DNA of 64,000 nucleotides from Mycobacterium sp. Z3061. Lineage in GTDB: Bacteria; Actinomycetota; Actinomycetes; Mycobacteriales; Mycobacteriaceae. Shown piece by piece: positions 40,277 to 48,561 of this stretch. Both the position numbers and the translations under genes were made by a program. Each line of letters opens with the position of its first letter. Positions within the stretch are counted from its first letter, which is position 1. Below the pieces are notes generated by a model. The model worked only from the letters and a program-made list of their open reading frames with translations, did not search any database and was not told where the DNA came from. Location: assembly GCF_031583025.1 (NCBI RefSeq), contig NZ_CP134062.1:1550001-1614000 (forward strand). Reading direction: 5' to 3'.

Positions 40277-41202
40277 CAGCAGGGCCCTCCTGGCAGCACC
40301 GCGGTGCAGTAGTAGTTCTCGGTGAACATGGTTTCGTCGGTGGAGCGGCCGACGGTATGCGGTCGAAAACCGTTGGCCACCAGCAGCTCGTTGAGCAGCG
40401 TGCGGGTGACGCGCCATCCGTGCCGCTCCAGGTAGGTCGCGACGTCGTTGCGGTCGCCGGGGTAGCCCAGTCGGTCCATTTCGACGTCGAGGCCGTGCTC
40501 GTACCACCGGGCGAAGATCGCGTCGTACAGTTCCCGGCTGGCCGGAGCGGCGAAGAACACCTCGGCAAGCAGCCGGCTGCCGGCGGCGCTGAGTGCGGAG
40601 ATGTTGTCCAGCAACAGGTCCTGGCCCGCGGGCGGCAGGTAGCCGAACAGGCCCTCGGCGGCCCAGGCGGTGGGCCGGGTGGCGTCGAACCCGGCCTCAC
40701 GCAGCGCCTTGGGCCAGTCCTGGCGCAGGTCGATCGGTACGCCCCGCACGTCGGCGGTGGGAACGGCGTCCAGGGCCGCCAGCGTCGCGGCTTTGAATTC
40801 GATCACCTGCGGGACGTCGATCTCGAAGACAGTCGTTCCCGCGGCCCACGGCAGGCGATAGCCGCGGGCGTCGAGGCCGGACGCCAGAATCACGGCCTGC
40901 CGTATCCCGGCTTGCTGGCCGGCGAGGAAGAACTCGTCGATGTGACGGGTGCGGGCGGCCTGCTGGTCGGTCATGCGCTGCATGCCCCAGGGGGCGTCGG
41001 GGAAGTCGACGTCGGCGGTGTCCAGTTCGCCGGTTGCCCATCGGGTGAAGAAGTCGATGCCGACTGCGTGCACCAGCGGTTCGGCGAAGGGATCGTCGAT
41101 CAGCGCCGCTCTGCTGGCCCGGGCGCGGCCCGCGGCCACCATGGTGGCCGTCGCGCCCACACTGAACGCCAGGTTCCAGGTGTCGTCGTCGGTGCGCACC
41201 AT
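40276..41202 (-). CDS. SAM-dependent methyltransferase of the mycobacterial PF04072-type family
   Basis: 308 residues from ATG 41202, which follows GGGAGGA and gives the usual start M-V-R-T-D-D-D-T-W. Family marks are V-G-A-T-A-T-M-V-A-A-G-R-A, D-P-F-A-E-P-L-V, A-S-G-L-D-A-R-G-Y-R-L (SAM-binding), F-E-I-D-V-P-Q-V and A-E-G-L-F-G-Y-L. Mycobacteria hold many paralogues annotated as O-methyltransferases of unknown, probably lipid-linked carboxyl or hydroxyl substrates. It overlaps the CoA-transferase by one base and is divergent from the FadD gene across 76 bases, so the three may act on one acyl substrate. Confidence 0.87.
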   Translation of the reverse strand: MVRTDDDTWNLAFSVGATATMVAAGRARASRAALIDDPFAEPLVHAVGIDFFTRWATGELDTADVDFPDAPWGMQRMTDQQAARTRHIDEFFLAGQQAGIRQAVILASGLDARGYRLPWAAGTTVFEIDVPQVIEFKAATLAALDAVPTADVRGVPIDLRQDWPKALREAGFDATRPTAWAAEGLFGYLPPAGQDLLLDNISALSAAGSRLLAEVFFAAPASRELYDAIFARWYEHGLDVEMDRLGYPGDRNDVATYLERHGWRVTRTLLNELLVANGFRPHTVGRSTDETMFTENYYCTAVLPGGPC

Positions 41203-41278
41203 CTGGATCCTCCCGCAGCTGACCTGGTGGTTAGCCACTGTAACTAACCGGGCGGTGGGTGACTAAAGGCCTCCGACG

Positions 41279-42985
41279 ATGGTGGCGTTGCGCCCTTACC
41301 GACGGCACGGCAGCTCACGAAGCATTGCCGACATGGGGCGCAGGCTGCTGAACCGGGTCCGCTTGGAAGCTTCGTCGTTACTGCTGCTCGCGCGGGCGGG
41401 CGGGTTGCGGGCGATGCGCAATCCCGCCGCGGTGCTGCTGGCGCTGCGCCGCTACGGCCTGCTCGGCGCGGCGCCCGTGATCACGGCCGCGCGCGACCGG
41501 CGCGGGCTGGCGCTGATCGACGAACGCGGGCCGCTCAGCTTCGGCGACCTGGACGCGCGAACAAACGCCCTGGCCAACCAGTGGCGCCGCCGCGGCGTCG
41601 GTCCTGGTACCGGCGTGGCGATCCTGGCCCGCAACCACCGGGGACTGCTGGAAGCCGTCTACGGCGCGGCCAAGTGTGGTGCCCGCATCGTGCTTCTCAA
41701 CACCGGCTTCGGCCACGGGCAACTCGCCGAGATGGTCGGCCGCGAGGGGATCGACCTGATCGTGCACGACGAGGAATTCGGTCCCGCCGTCGCCGGCACC
41801 AGTCCGAAGCTGGGGCTGATCAAAGCCTGGACCGACGCGCCCGGTCCGGACACCCTGGAGGCGCTGATCCACAATGGCGATCCGGCCGCGCCGCCCGCTT
41901 CCGGTGGCCGCCCCAAAATCGTCATCCTGACCAGCGGCACCACCGGGACTCCCAAGGGCGCGATGCGGTCGGAGCCGTATTCGCTGATCCCCGTGGGTGC
42001 CCTGCTCGGCAAGGTGCCCTTCCGGGGCCGCGAAGTCACCGAATGCTGTGTGCCGCTGTTTCATTCGCTGGGTTTCAGCCACGCCATGATCGCGATGGTG
42101 CTGGGTTCCACGCTGGTGTTGCGGCGCGAGTTCGATCCCGCGCGCACGCTCGACAGCCTGGCCGCGCACCGGGCCAGCGCGATGATCGTGGTGCCGGTGA
42201 TGTTGCGGCGCATTCTCGATCTGGGACCGGACGCGTTGAGTGGCCAAGACCTGTCGGCACTGCGCGTGGTGTTCGTCGGCGGATCGCAACTGGGGGCGGC
42301 GCTGGCCTCGCGCGCGCTGGGTGCGCTCGGGCCGGTGCTCTACAACATGTACGGCTCCACCGAAGTCGCCTACGCCACCATCGCGCGTCCCGACGACCTG
42401 GCCGCCGAGCCCGGCTGCGTCGGGGGCGTCGTCCCTGGTTCGGTGGTCAGGATCTTCACCGAGGACGACCGGGAAGCTCCCACCGGGAGTCCCGGGCGCA
42501 TCTTCGTCGGCAACGTGCTGGCCTTCGAGGGATACACCGGCGGCGGTACTAAGGAATCGATCCAGGGCCTGCTGGCCACCGGTGACGTCGGCCATTTCGA
42601 TTCTGGGGGCCGGTTGTTCATCGACGGTCGCGACGACGAGATGATCGTCTCGGGTGGCGAGAACGTGTTCCCCGGCGAGGTCGAGGATGCGCTGGCCCGC
42701 CACCCCGACATTGTCGACGTGGCGGTCATCGGAGTTCCGGACGAGGAATTCGGGCAGCGCTTGCGCAGCTACATCGTGCGGCGCCCCGGATCGGCCCTCA
42801 CCGAACACGACGTCCGGGAGTACGTACGAAATCGGTTGGCCCGCTTCAAGATTCCGCGCGAGGTGTGCTTCGTCGAGGTGTTGCCCCGCAATGCCGGCGG
42901 CAAGGTGCTTAAGCGTCTGCTGGACGCCGGCGATCGCGTCGATCCGGGCACGCCCGGGGACTTGCCGCTACCATCGCGGAGATGA
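41279..42985 (+). CDS. FadD-type fatty acyl-CoA/AMP ligase
   Basis: 568 residues from ATG 41279; an internal ATG at 41333 (M-G-R-R-L-L-N-R-V-R-L-E-A) is an alternative start. The ANL-superfamily motifs are complete: P-loop I-L-T-S-G-T-T-G-T-P-K-G-A, N-M-Y-G-S-T-E-V, T-G-D-V-G-H-F-D, I-D-G-R-D-D-E-M-I-V-S-G-G-E-N-V-F-P, and A-G-G-K-V-L-K with the catalytic lysine near the C-terminus. It activates a carboxylic acid with ATP and loads it on CoA. It resembles the FadD12 group, but the exact FadD number is not certain. The stop overlaps the next gene's ATG by four bases. Confidence 0.88.
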   Translation: MVALRPYRRHGSSRSIADMGRRLLNRVRLEASSLLLLARAGGLRAMRNPAAVLLALRRYGLLGAAPVITAARDRRGLALIDERGPLSFGDLDARTNALANQWRRRGVGPGTGVAILARNHRGLLEAVYGAAKCGARIVLLNTGFGHGQLAEMVGREGIDLIVHDEEFGPAVAGTSPKLGLIKAWTDAPGPDTLEALIHNGDPAAPPASGGRPKIVILTSGTTGTPKGAMRSEPYSLIPVGALLGKVPFRGREVTECCVPLFHSLGFSHAMIAMVLGSTLVLRREFDPARTLDSLAAHRASAMIVVPVMLRRILDLGPDALSGQDLSALRVVFVGGSQLGAALASRALGALGPVLYNMYGSTEVAYATIARPDDLAAEPGCVGGVVPGSVVRIFTEDDREAPTGSPGRIFVGNVLAFEGYTGGGTKESIQGLLATGDVGHFDSGGRLFIDGRDDEMIVSGGENVFPGEVEDALARHPDIVDVAVIGVPDEEFGQRLRSYIVRRPGSALTEHDVREYVRNRLARFKIPREVCFVEVLPRNAGGKVLKRLLDAGDRVDPGTPGDLPLPSRR

Positions 42986-43656
42986 CTCGTCCCGGCGCCG
43001 TTGGAGAACCCGCCGGCGTCGTCGAGGGATGCCATCAGGAGGCGGCACCGCACGACGCCGCCTGGCAGCGCGATGTCTCCTGGGCGCGCCGGCTGGCCTG
43101 GATCAGCCTGGCGGTGCTGCTCATCGAGGGTGGCGTCGGCCTCTGGGAGGGCATCGCGGTCCGGTCGGTTGCCCTGACCGGGTGGGCGCTGGGCGGGGCG
43201 TCCGAAGGCCTGGCCAGCGCGATGGTGCTGTGGCGCTTCACCGGCGACCGCACCCTGTCGGCGACCGCCGAGCGGCGCGCCCAACGTGGTGTCGCGATCT
43301 CCTTCTGGCTGGTGGCGCCGTATGTCGCCGCCGAATCGGTCCGCCACCTCGTCGGTGGTGAGCATGCCGAGACCTCGGTGCTCGGCATCGCGCTGACCGC
43401 GCTGGCGTTGGTATTGATGCCGATCCTCGGCTGGGCCAACCACCGGGTGGGCGCGCGCCTGCACTCCGGTGCGACGGAGGGGGAGGGCACCCAGAACTAC
43501 CTGTGCGCTACCCAGGCCGCCGGCGTGCTGGCCGGACTGGCCATCACCGCGGCCTGGCCCGCGGGGTGGTGGATCGACCCGGTGATCGGGCTGGCCGTGG
43601 CCGGCGTCGCCATGTGGCAGGGCGTGCTGGCCTGGCGCGGCAAAGATTGTTGCTAG
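42982..43656 (+). CDS. CDF-like/cation-transporter-type membrane protein (Rv3271c-like)
   Basis: 224 residues, ATG 42982 overlapping the fadD stop (ATGA). Six hydrophobic segments, the first at about 36-57 (L-A-W-I-S-L-A-V-L-L-I-E-G-G-V-G) and the last near the C-terminus (P-V-I-G-L-A-V-A-G-V-A-M-W-Q). Residues E-G and H-R-V-G-A-R-L-H-S-G-A-T-E-G-E-G-T-Q-N recall CDF-family transmembrane halves without a C-terminal cytoplasmic domain; metal ligands are not clearly conserved. It corresponds to M. tuberculosis Rv3271c and lies beside ctpC, which suggests metal handling. It ends K-D-C-C, two cysteines. Stop codons of this gene and ctpC abut (CTAGCTAG). Confidence 0.78.
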   Translation: MTRPGAVGEPAGVVEGCHQEAAPHDAAWQRDVSWARRLAWISLAVLLIEGGVGLWEGIAVRSVALTGWALGGASEGLASAMVLWRFTGDRTLSATAERRAQRGVAISFWLVAPYVAAESVRHLVGGEHAETSVLGIALTALALVLMPILGWANHRVGARLHSGATEGEGTQNYLCATQAAGVLAGLAITAAWPAGWWIDPVIGLAVAGVAMWQGVLAWRGKDCC

Positions 43657-45834
43657 CTAGTCCAACCGGTACCGGATCAGCCGGGAACTGTTGGCCACCA
43701 CAGCGACCGATGACGCGTTGTGCAGGATCGCGGCCAGTACCGGCGACAGCGCACCGCCGGCGCCGATGAGCAGCCCGGCGGCGTTGACCGCGATCGACAT
43801 GCCGTAGTTCTCCCGGATGACGTCGACGGCGCGGGCGCCCAGATCCCGCACGTCGAGCAGGCGATAAAGGTTGTCGTTGGCCAGCGCCACGTCTGCGGTC
43901 TCCACGGCGACGTCGGTCCCGGCCAGGCCCATCGCGATACCGATGTCGGCGGCCGCGAGCGCCGGGGCGTCGTTGACGCCGTCGCCGACCATCCCGACCA
44001 CGTGTCCCTCGTCCTGTAGCTGGCGGACGACCTGGAGCTTGTCCTCGGGCATCACCTCGGCGCGCCACTCGTCGATGCCCAGTTCTGCGGCCACCACCGC
44101 GGCGATGTCGGGGTGGTCGCCGGTGAGCATCACGATCCGCCGAACACCACTGTCGCGCAACTGGTTCAGCACGTCGGCCGCATCCGGGCGCACCTCGTCC
44201 CGCAGGCTGATCACACCCACCAGGGTGCCGTCCACGGCCAACAACAGCGGCGTCTCGGCCTCGCGGCGCAGCTTGTCGACCCATTCCTGCGCCTTCTTGG
44301 ACACCTTGACCTTCTCGGCGCGCAGCAGACCCGGGCTGCCCAGCAGCAGGGTGCGCCCGTCGGCCCACGTCCGCATGCCCAGGCCGACCAGCACCTCGCA
44401 CTCCTCGTGCGGCGGGATGCTGATGTGGCGTTCCTCGGTCGAGCGGATGACGGCCTCGGCCAGTGGGTGGCGGGAGTGGATCTCCGAGCTGGCGGCATAC
44501 GCCAGCACCTGCTCGGGGTCCCAATCCTTGTGCAAGGAAACGATATTGGTCACTACCGGGCGTCCGACCGTCAGCGTTCCGGTCTTGTCGAAGACGATCG
44601 CGTCCACCCGGCCGGCCTGTTCGAGGTGTGATCCGCCCTTGATCAGGATGCCGCGGCGGGCGCCGTTGCCGATCGCGGCGCTGATGGCCGTCGGGGTGGA
44701 CAGGCCCACCGCGCACGGGCAGGCGATCAGCAGCATGGTCATCGCGCGCCGGACGTCACCGGTGACCAGCAGGGTCAGCGCCGAGACGACGAAGGACGTG
44801 GGCACGAAGCGGCGGGAGAAGTTTTCCCCGACGGTCTGAATGGGAGCCCGATCATGTTGCGCCTCTTCGACTCTGGTGATGATGCGCCCGATGGTGGTCT
44901 GGTTGCCGACCGCCTGGGCGCGGACCACCAGGCGCCCGCGCACCACCACCGAGCCGGCGTGCACGTGCGCCCCGCCCGTGATGCTGACCGGGAGGTTCTC
45001 GCCGGTGATGGCGGACTGGTTGACCACCGCCTCGCCCTCGACCACCTCGCCGTCGACCGGGATGGCGACATGGTCGTGCACCACCACCTCGTCGCCGATC
45101 TCCAGGGTGTCGATCGCCACCTGGACCTCGGCGCCGTCCGGCAGCCGGATCCAGGCGGTGTCCTGGTTGCCGCGCAGCAACTCCGAGATGGCCCGCCGGG
45201 TCCGGCGCAGCGTCAGGTCCTGCAGGTATTCGCCGATGTTGAGCAGCCACAGGACGGTCAGCGCGACGACGTTCTCGCGCAGGATGAGGCTGGCGACCGT
45301 CGCCGCCGAGACCAGTGCGTCGGTGCCGAGCTTGCCCGAGCCCACCGAGCGCAGCGCGCCGCGTAGGAAGGGGTAGCCGGTGAAGACGGTGACGCCGGTG
45401 GCGACCATCCGTCCGCTCGGCCCGAGCAGCGGCGGCCGCGCGAAGACGTAGCGGCGCACGCCGAGCAGGGCCAGCGCCGCGCCGCCGACGACCATGCGCA
45501 GCACGTCGCTGTTGCGGATCTCCTCGGAATGGGGTGAGCGGGCAGGGATCAGTTCCGCGGCAACATGTGCCGCGCCGTTGATCGCTTCCAGCACGACGGC
45601 ACGGTCACAACGCCTGGGGGAGTACCAGACGACGACCGAACCGGTGCGCGGGTAGGCGTGTACGACGCGCACGCCTTCGCATTTGGCGACGGCTTCCTCC
45701 ACGGCCACGGCGCGCCGCGAGTTGGCGCGAACCCAGTCCACCCGTACCCGCATGCGTCCGGCCGCATCGGAGATCACCTGCAGCGCAGGGTCTTTAGCAG
45801 CCGGCGCAAGCTCTGGAACCAGCGCGAGGGCCAC
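43657..45834 (-). CDS. ctpC: P1B-type metal-exporting ATPase CtpC
   Basis: 725 residues, GTG start at 45834, four bases after the pacL1 stop; an upstream start is unlikely. Metal-selectivity motif C-P-C-A-V-G-L-S in the membrane, phosphatase loop S-A-I-T-G-E-N-L-P-V, phosphorylation site F-D-K-T-G-T-L-T and hinge G-D-G-V-N-D-A-P are present. The N-terminal heavy-metal-associated fold (about 18-90) lacks a C-x-x-C pair, as in M. tuberculosis CtpC (Rv3270). CtpC exports zinc and has been linked to manganese; with PacL1 it forms efflux platforms. The C-terminal L-I-R-Y-R-L-D is retained. It is in one unit with pacL1. Confidence 0.95.
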   Translation of the reverse strand: MALALVPELAPAAKDPALQVISDAAGRMRVRVDWVRANSRRAVAVEEAVAKCEGVRVVHAYPRTGSVVVWYSPRRCDRAVVLEAINGAAHVAAELIPARSPHSEEIRNSDVLRMVVGGAALALLGVRRYVFARPPLLGPSGRMVATGVTVFTGYPFLRGALRSVGSGKLGTDALVSAATVASLILRENVVALTVLWLLNIGEYLQDLTLRRTRRAISELLRGNQDTAWIRLPDGAEVQVAIDTLEIGDEVVVHDHVAIPVDGEVVEGEAVVNQSAITGENLPVSITGGAHVHAGSVVVRGRLVVRAQAVGNQTTIGRIITRVEEAQHDRAPIQTVGENFSRRFVPTSFVVSALTLLVTGDVRRAMTMLLIACPCAVGLSTPTAISAAIGNGARRGILIKGGSHLEQAGRVDAIVFDKTGTLTVGRPVVTNIVSLHKDWDPEQVLAYAASSEIHSRHPLAEAVIRSTEERHISIPPHEECEVLVGLGMRTWADGRTLLLGSPGLLRAEKVKVSKKAQEWVDKLRREAETPLLLAVDGTLVGVISLRDEVRPDAADVLNQLRDSGVRRIVMLTGDHPDIAAVVAAELGIDEWRAEVMPEDKLQVVRQLQDEGHVVGMVGDGVNDAPALAAADIGIAMGLAGTDVAVETADVALANDNLYRLLDVRDLGARAVDVIRENYGMSIAVNAAGLLIGAGGALSPVLAAILHNASSVAVVANSSRLIRYRLD

Positions 45835-45838
45835 CGGA

Positions 45839-46120
45839 TCAGTGGTCGTGGTCGTGGGCGTCGCCGACGGCCGGCGTCGGTGCTTCCTCGCCGATGCGTT
45901 CGCGCGCCTCGGCCATCACGTCGGCGATCTTGAGCCGGGCCGACTCGGCGGCCTCCTCGGCTTTGCGGGTGCTGCGCAGGCCGAGTTCGGCGCCCTTGAC
46001 GGCGGTTTCGTGCAGCGGCGCCTTCTTGGCGGCTTTCTTCAGCACCTCGTACGCGGTCACCCCGGCCAGGCCTGTGATCACCGTCGAAGCCGCCTTCGCC
46101 AAAAGCACCTGCACCGCCAT
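45839..46120 (-). CDS. pacL1: PacL1-like metallochaperone partner of CtpC (DUF1490)
   Basis: 93 residues, ATG at 46120. One N-terminal hydrophobic helix (V-L-L-A-K-A-A-S-T-V-I-T-G-L-A-G-V-T-A-Y) is followed by a long Ala/Glu/Lys/Arg-rich helix (about 30-75) and a C-terminal D-A-H-D-H-D-H. That acidic/His tail is the metal-binding motif of PacL1 (Rv3269), which scaffolds and stabilises CtpC in membrane patches during zinc stress. Immediately upstream of ctpC (four bases), so the two proteins are made together. A/T-rich DNA upstream (46171-46182) may hold the metal-responsive operator. Confidence 0.9.
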   Translation of the reverse strand: MAVQVLLAKAASTVITGLAGVTAYEVLKKAAKKAPLHETAVKGAELGLRSTRKAEEAAESARLKIADVMAEARERIGEEAPTPAVGDAHDHDH

Positions 46121-46170
46121 CTTTCTGAACCCTTCCCGTCAGTGGTCTTCGAACCGACGTTACTATCCAA

Positions 46171-46182
46171 ATATTGCGATAT
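46171..46182. promoter_or_regulatory. Candidate operator upstream of pacL1-ctpC
   Basis: ATATTGCGATAT: ATAT arms around a four-base centre, 51-62 bases before the pacL1 ATG on the minus strand. It overlaps a TTGATA box (minus strand, 46187-46182) that could be a -35 element. ArsR/SmtB-type repressors commonly bind such A/T dyads at metal-efflux genes. Short and unproven. Confidence 0.3.
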
Positions 46183-46311
46183 CAACATGTGTGTGGCGGA
46201 ATGGCAGGCCTTCAGATGCGCCGAGCCGGTAAATCTGGCGGCCCGTACTCGCACTTTTGCTGCAGATTTACAGCGTCGGTAAGCCCCCGCCCACTGCTGA
46301 GGCGGCACAGG

Positions 46312-47031
46312 TCACAGAACCTTGGTGACCTTCTCCATCTCGACCCTCCGCTGCAGCGCCGCCGCATCCGGATTGGCCACCTGCACCAGCGATCCGCCGA
46401 CGGCCAACACCGCCAGCAGCCCGTCCACCAGCTTCTCCGGCCGCTCCCACGTTGCCGTGGACAGCACCCGGTCGCCCGGCGTCAGGCCCTGCATCGCCGC
46501 CGATTGCACACACGCCGCCACCAGTTGAGCCACTGACTGTCCGGCCAGCGCCGGTCCCGGCGCGGGTTCGGGAACGATCTGGTCGCCGTGCACCCGCACC
46601 GCGGTGGCGTAGTCGGTGACGCCAATCGGCAGGTCGGGGACCGGCCGGCCGAACGAATCCAGCGACAGCACCGCGACCTCACCGCCGGCCACAAGGCCAT
46701 CCGCCTCGTCGAGCCGCTCAAGGGTGCACAACGCGATATCCGCCGGACCATCCAGCACCGCCTCGGCGCCGATCCACCACACCCCGAACAGCACCGCCGC
46801 CGTCTGCCAGTGCGCCGGCAACAACACCGCGACCCGGCTGCCCGGCCCGGCGCCCAACTCGTCGCGCAGCAGGTTGGCGGTTTTGGCGGCCCAGTTGGCC
46901 AATGTCACCGCGGACAGCTCGATGCGCTCGCCGGTCGAGTCGTCGTAGTAGGTGATGCGCGGGCCGACCGGGTCGGCGCGCAGCAAGGGGTCCAGGATCG
47001 ACCCGGACAGCGTGGGGTTCAGTTGATGCAC
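46312..47031 (-). CDS. TIGR03089-family protein, AMP-ligase-like fragment (Rv3268-like)
   Basis: 239 residues from GTG 47031 (V-H-Q-L-N-P-T-L-S-G-S-I-L-D-P-L-L); the start overlaps the lcp1 3' end by 13 bases. Residues L-A-N-W-A-A-K-T-A-N-L-L-R-D-E-L and V-A-V-L-L-P-A-H-W-Q-T-A resemble the N-terminal subdomain of adenylate-forming enzymes, but the P-loop and C-terminal lysine domain are absent, so enzyme activity is unlikely. It matches M. tuberculosis Rv3268 in sequence and place. Function unknown; conserved beside lcp1, probably co-transcribed with it. 191 bases separate it from pacL1. Confidence 0.82.
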   Translation of the reverse strand: MHQLNPTLSGSILDPLLRADPVGPRITYYDDSTGERIELSAVTLANWAAKTANLLRDELGAGPGSRVAVLLPAHWQTAAVLFGVWWIGAEAVLDGPADIALCTLERLDEADGLVAGGEVAVLSLDSFGRPVPDLPIGVTDYATAVRVHGDQIVPEPAPGPALAGQSVAQLVAACVQSAAMQGLTPGDRVLSTATWERPEKLVDGLLAVLAVGGSLVQVANPDAAALQRRVEMEKVTKVL

Positions 47032-48494
47032 TCCGGCTTCTCCGAGCCCGCGGTGAGGATCGGTGACGGCGCCGGAACGTTGCTGCTGTTGACCGATCCG
47101 ACGGTCGATGCGCGCGCGGGCGTCGGCGTCGAACCGTCTAGGCCTGAGCCCGGTCCCGTGTAGTCGTTGGCCAGCACCACCCGCACCTGCCCGGCCGGAA
47201 TCGAGGAGTCGGCGACGACGGGCAGCCCACCCAGTTGCCGGGCGATTTCCTGGGCGCCCAGGTCGTCGGTTTTCGCCGCCCGCACCTGGCTGTTCTTGAC
47301 GTGGCCGCCCTCGTTGTTGCCGGCTGAGCCGGCAGCGAATCCCTTGGCGCTGAGCACGTCGAGGACCGCGGAGGCCAAGCCGTTGATGTCGGTGTCGTTC
47401 ATCACGTTGGCGGTGGTCTTGCCGGGTGTGTAGGCGAGTTCCTCGGTCTTGCCCTGGTCCTGCTCGTGCAGCAGGCCGCCCACCCATTCCTGTACCGCGT
47501 GCGGATCCACCCGCACCACACTCTGCATGCCGTCGTCGCTCCAGCCGGCCCCGTCGAGTACCGGGATGGTGGCGAACGCGACGTTGCCGCCGGTCAGCTT
47601 GGACACCTGCTGGACGAAGTCCATGATGTTCCAGCCTTCCGAGATCACCACCGAGCGTTGCACGGCCGCCTCGAGTCGCTTGAGCGTGGTCGGGCTGGAC
47701 AGCGTCTTACCGGAGATCACCCGGTGGGCCAGCGACGCCATCACGACCTGCTGGCGCACCACCCGGTCCAGGTCGCCGCGCGGCAGCTCGTGGCGCTGCC
47801 GCACGAAGCTCAGGGCCTGCGGGCCGTTCAGCCGCTGCTGGCCGGCCGGGAAGTCGGCGCCCGAAAGTGGTTCGTAGACGGCGTCTTTGAGGCAGACCTC
47901 GACGCCGCCGAGGGCGTCGGCGATCAGCGCGAAGCCGAGCAGGCCGATCTCGGCGTAGTGGTCGACGGTGACGCCGGTGAGATCGGCCACCGTCTTGATC
48001 AGCGCCTCGCGGCCGGCCTGGGTGCCTGCGGTGGCGGCTTCGGCGGGCGAGGCGCCGGCCTGCACCAGGCTGGTGCGCTTGATCTCGCGGGTCTGCCCGT
48101 AGACGCCGTTGATCTTGGTCTTGCCCAGTCCGGGGGCCTGCACGTAGGAGTCGCGGGGGATCGAGATCGCGGTCGCCGACTTCCCGTTGTTCGGTATCCG
48201 GACCAGGATGATGGTGTCGGTGTTGGTGGCTTCCTCGTCGCCGGCGCGCAGCGTCGCCAGTTCCTCAGCGGTCAGGGGGTTGCCGTGCGCGTCGGTGCGG
48301 CTGTCGAGGCCGACCAGCAGGATGTCGATCGCGCCGTCGTCGGCGCCGCGGCCCAGTGAGGCTGACGACATGTGAAAAATGCCGTCCTCGAAGGAGCGGA
48401 CGTTGCTCCAGGCCACCCCGGTGCCGATCACGACCACCAGGGCCAGAGCGGTAGAGACCACACGAGTCACACGAGCCACACTTTGCGCAGGCAT
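47019..48494 (-). CDS. lcp1: LytR-CpsA-Psr ligase Lcp1 (Rv3267-like)
   Basis: 491 residues from ATG 48494 (a GTG codon at 48497 directly precedes it). An N-terminal membrane anchor (about 10-30: V-V-S-T-A-L-A-L-V-V-V-I-G-T-G-V-A-W) leads to the extracytoplasmic LCP domain: D-I-L-L-V-G-L-D-S-R-T-D, N-T-D-T-I-I-L-V-R-I, I-P-R-D-S-Y-V, K-I-N-G-V-Y and a conserved Arg in F-V-R-Q-R-H. A LytR_C domain follows (about 370-460), then a Pro/Ser/Thr-rich tail. In M. tuberculosis Lcp1 joins arabinogalactan to peptidoglycan. The divergent rmlD-wbbL operon makes the rhamnosyl linker of the same polymer, so the locus is functionally unified. 67 bases lie between the two starts. Confidence 0.93.
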   Translation of the reverse strand: MPAQSVARVTRVVSTALALVVVIGTGVAWSNVRSFEDGIFHMSSASLGRGADDGAIDILLVGLDSRTDAHGNPLTAEELATLRAGDEEATNTDTIILVRIPNNGKSATAISIPRDSYVQAPGLGKTKINGVYGQTREIKRTSLVQAGASPAEAATAGTQAGREALIKTVADLTGVTVDHYAEIGLLGFALIADALGGVEVCLKDAVYEPLSGADFPAGQQRLNGPQALSFVRQRHELPRGDLDRVVRQQVVMASLAHRVISGKTLSSPTTLKRLEAAVQRSVVISEGWNIMDFVQQVSKLTGGNVAFATIPVLDGAGWSDDGMQSVVRVDPHAVQEWVGGLLHEQDQGKTEELAYTPGKTTANVMNDTDINGLASAVLDVLSAKGFAAGSAGNNEGGHVKNSQVRAAKTDDLGAQEIARQLGGLPVVADSSIPAGQVRVVLANDYTGPGSGLDGSTPTPARASTVGSVNSSNVPAPSPILTAGSEKPECIN

Positions 48495-48561
48495 CACTGT
48501 AGGCTACTTGTGCAACAGCCGCTTTCCGGGTAGCCGGGCTCGGCGTGCCAGACTCGAACAC

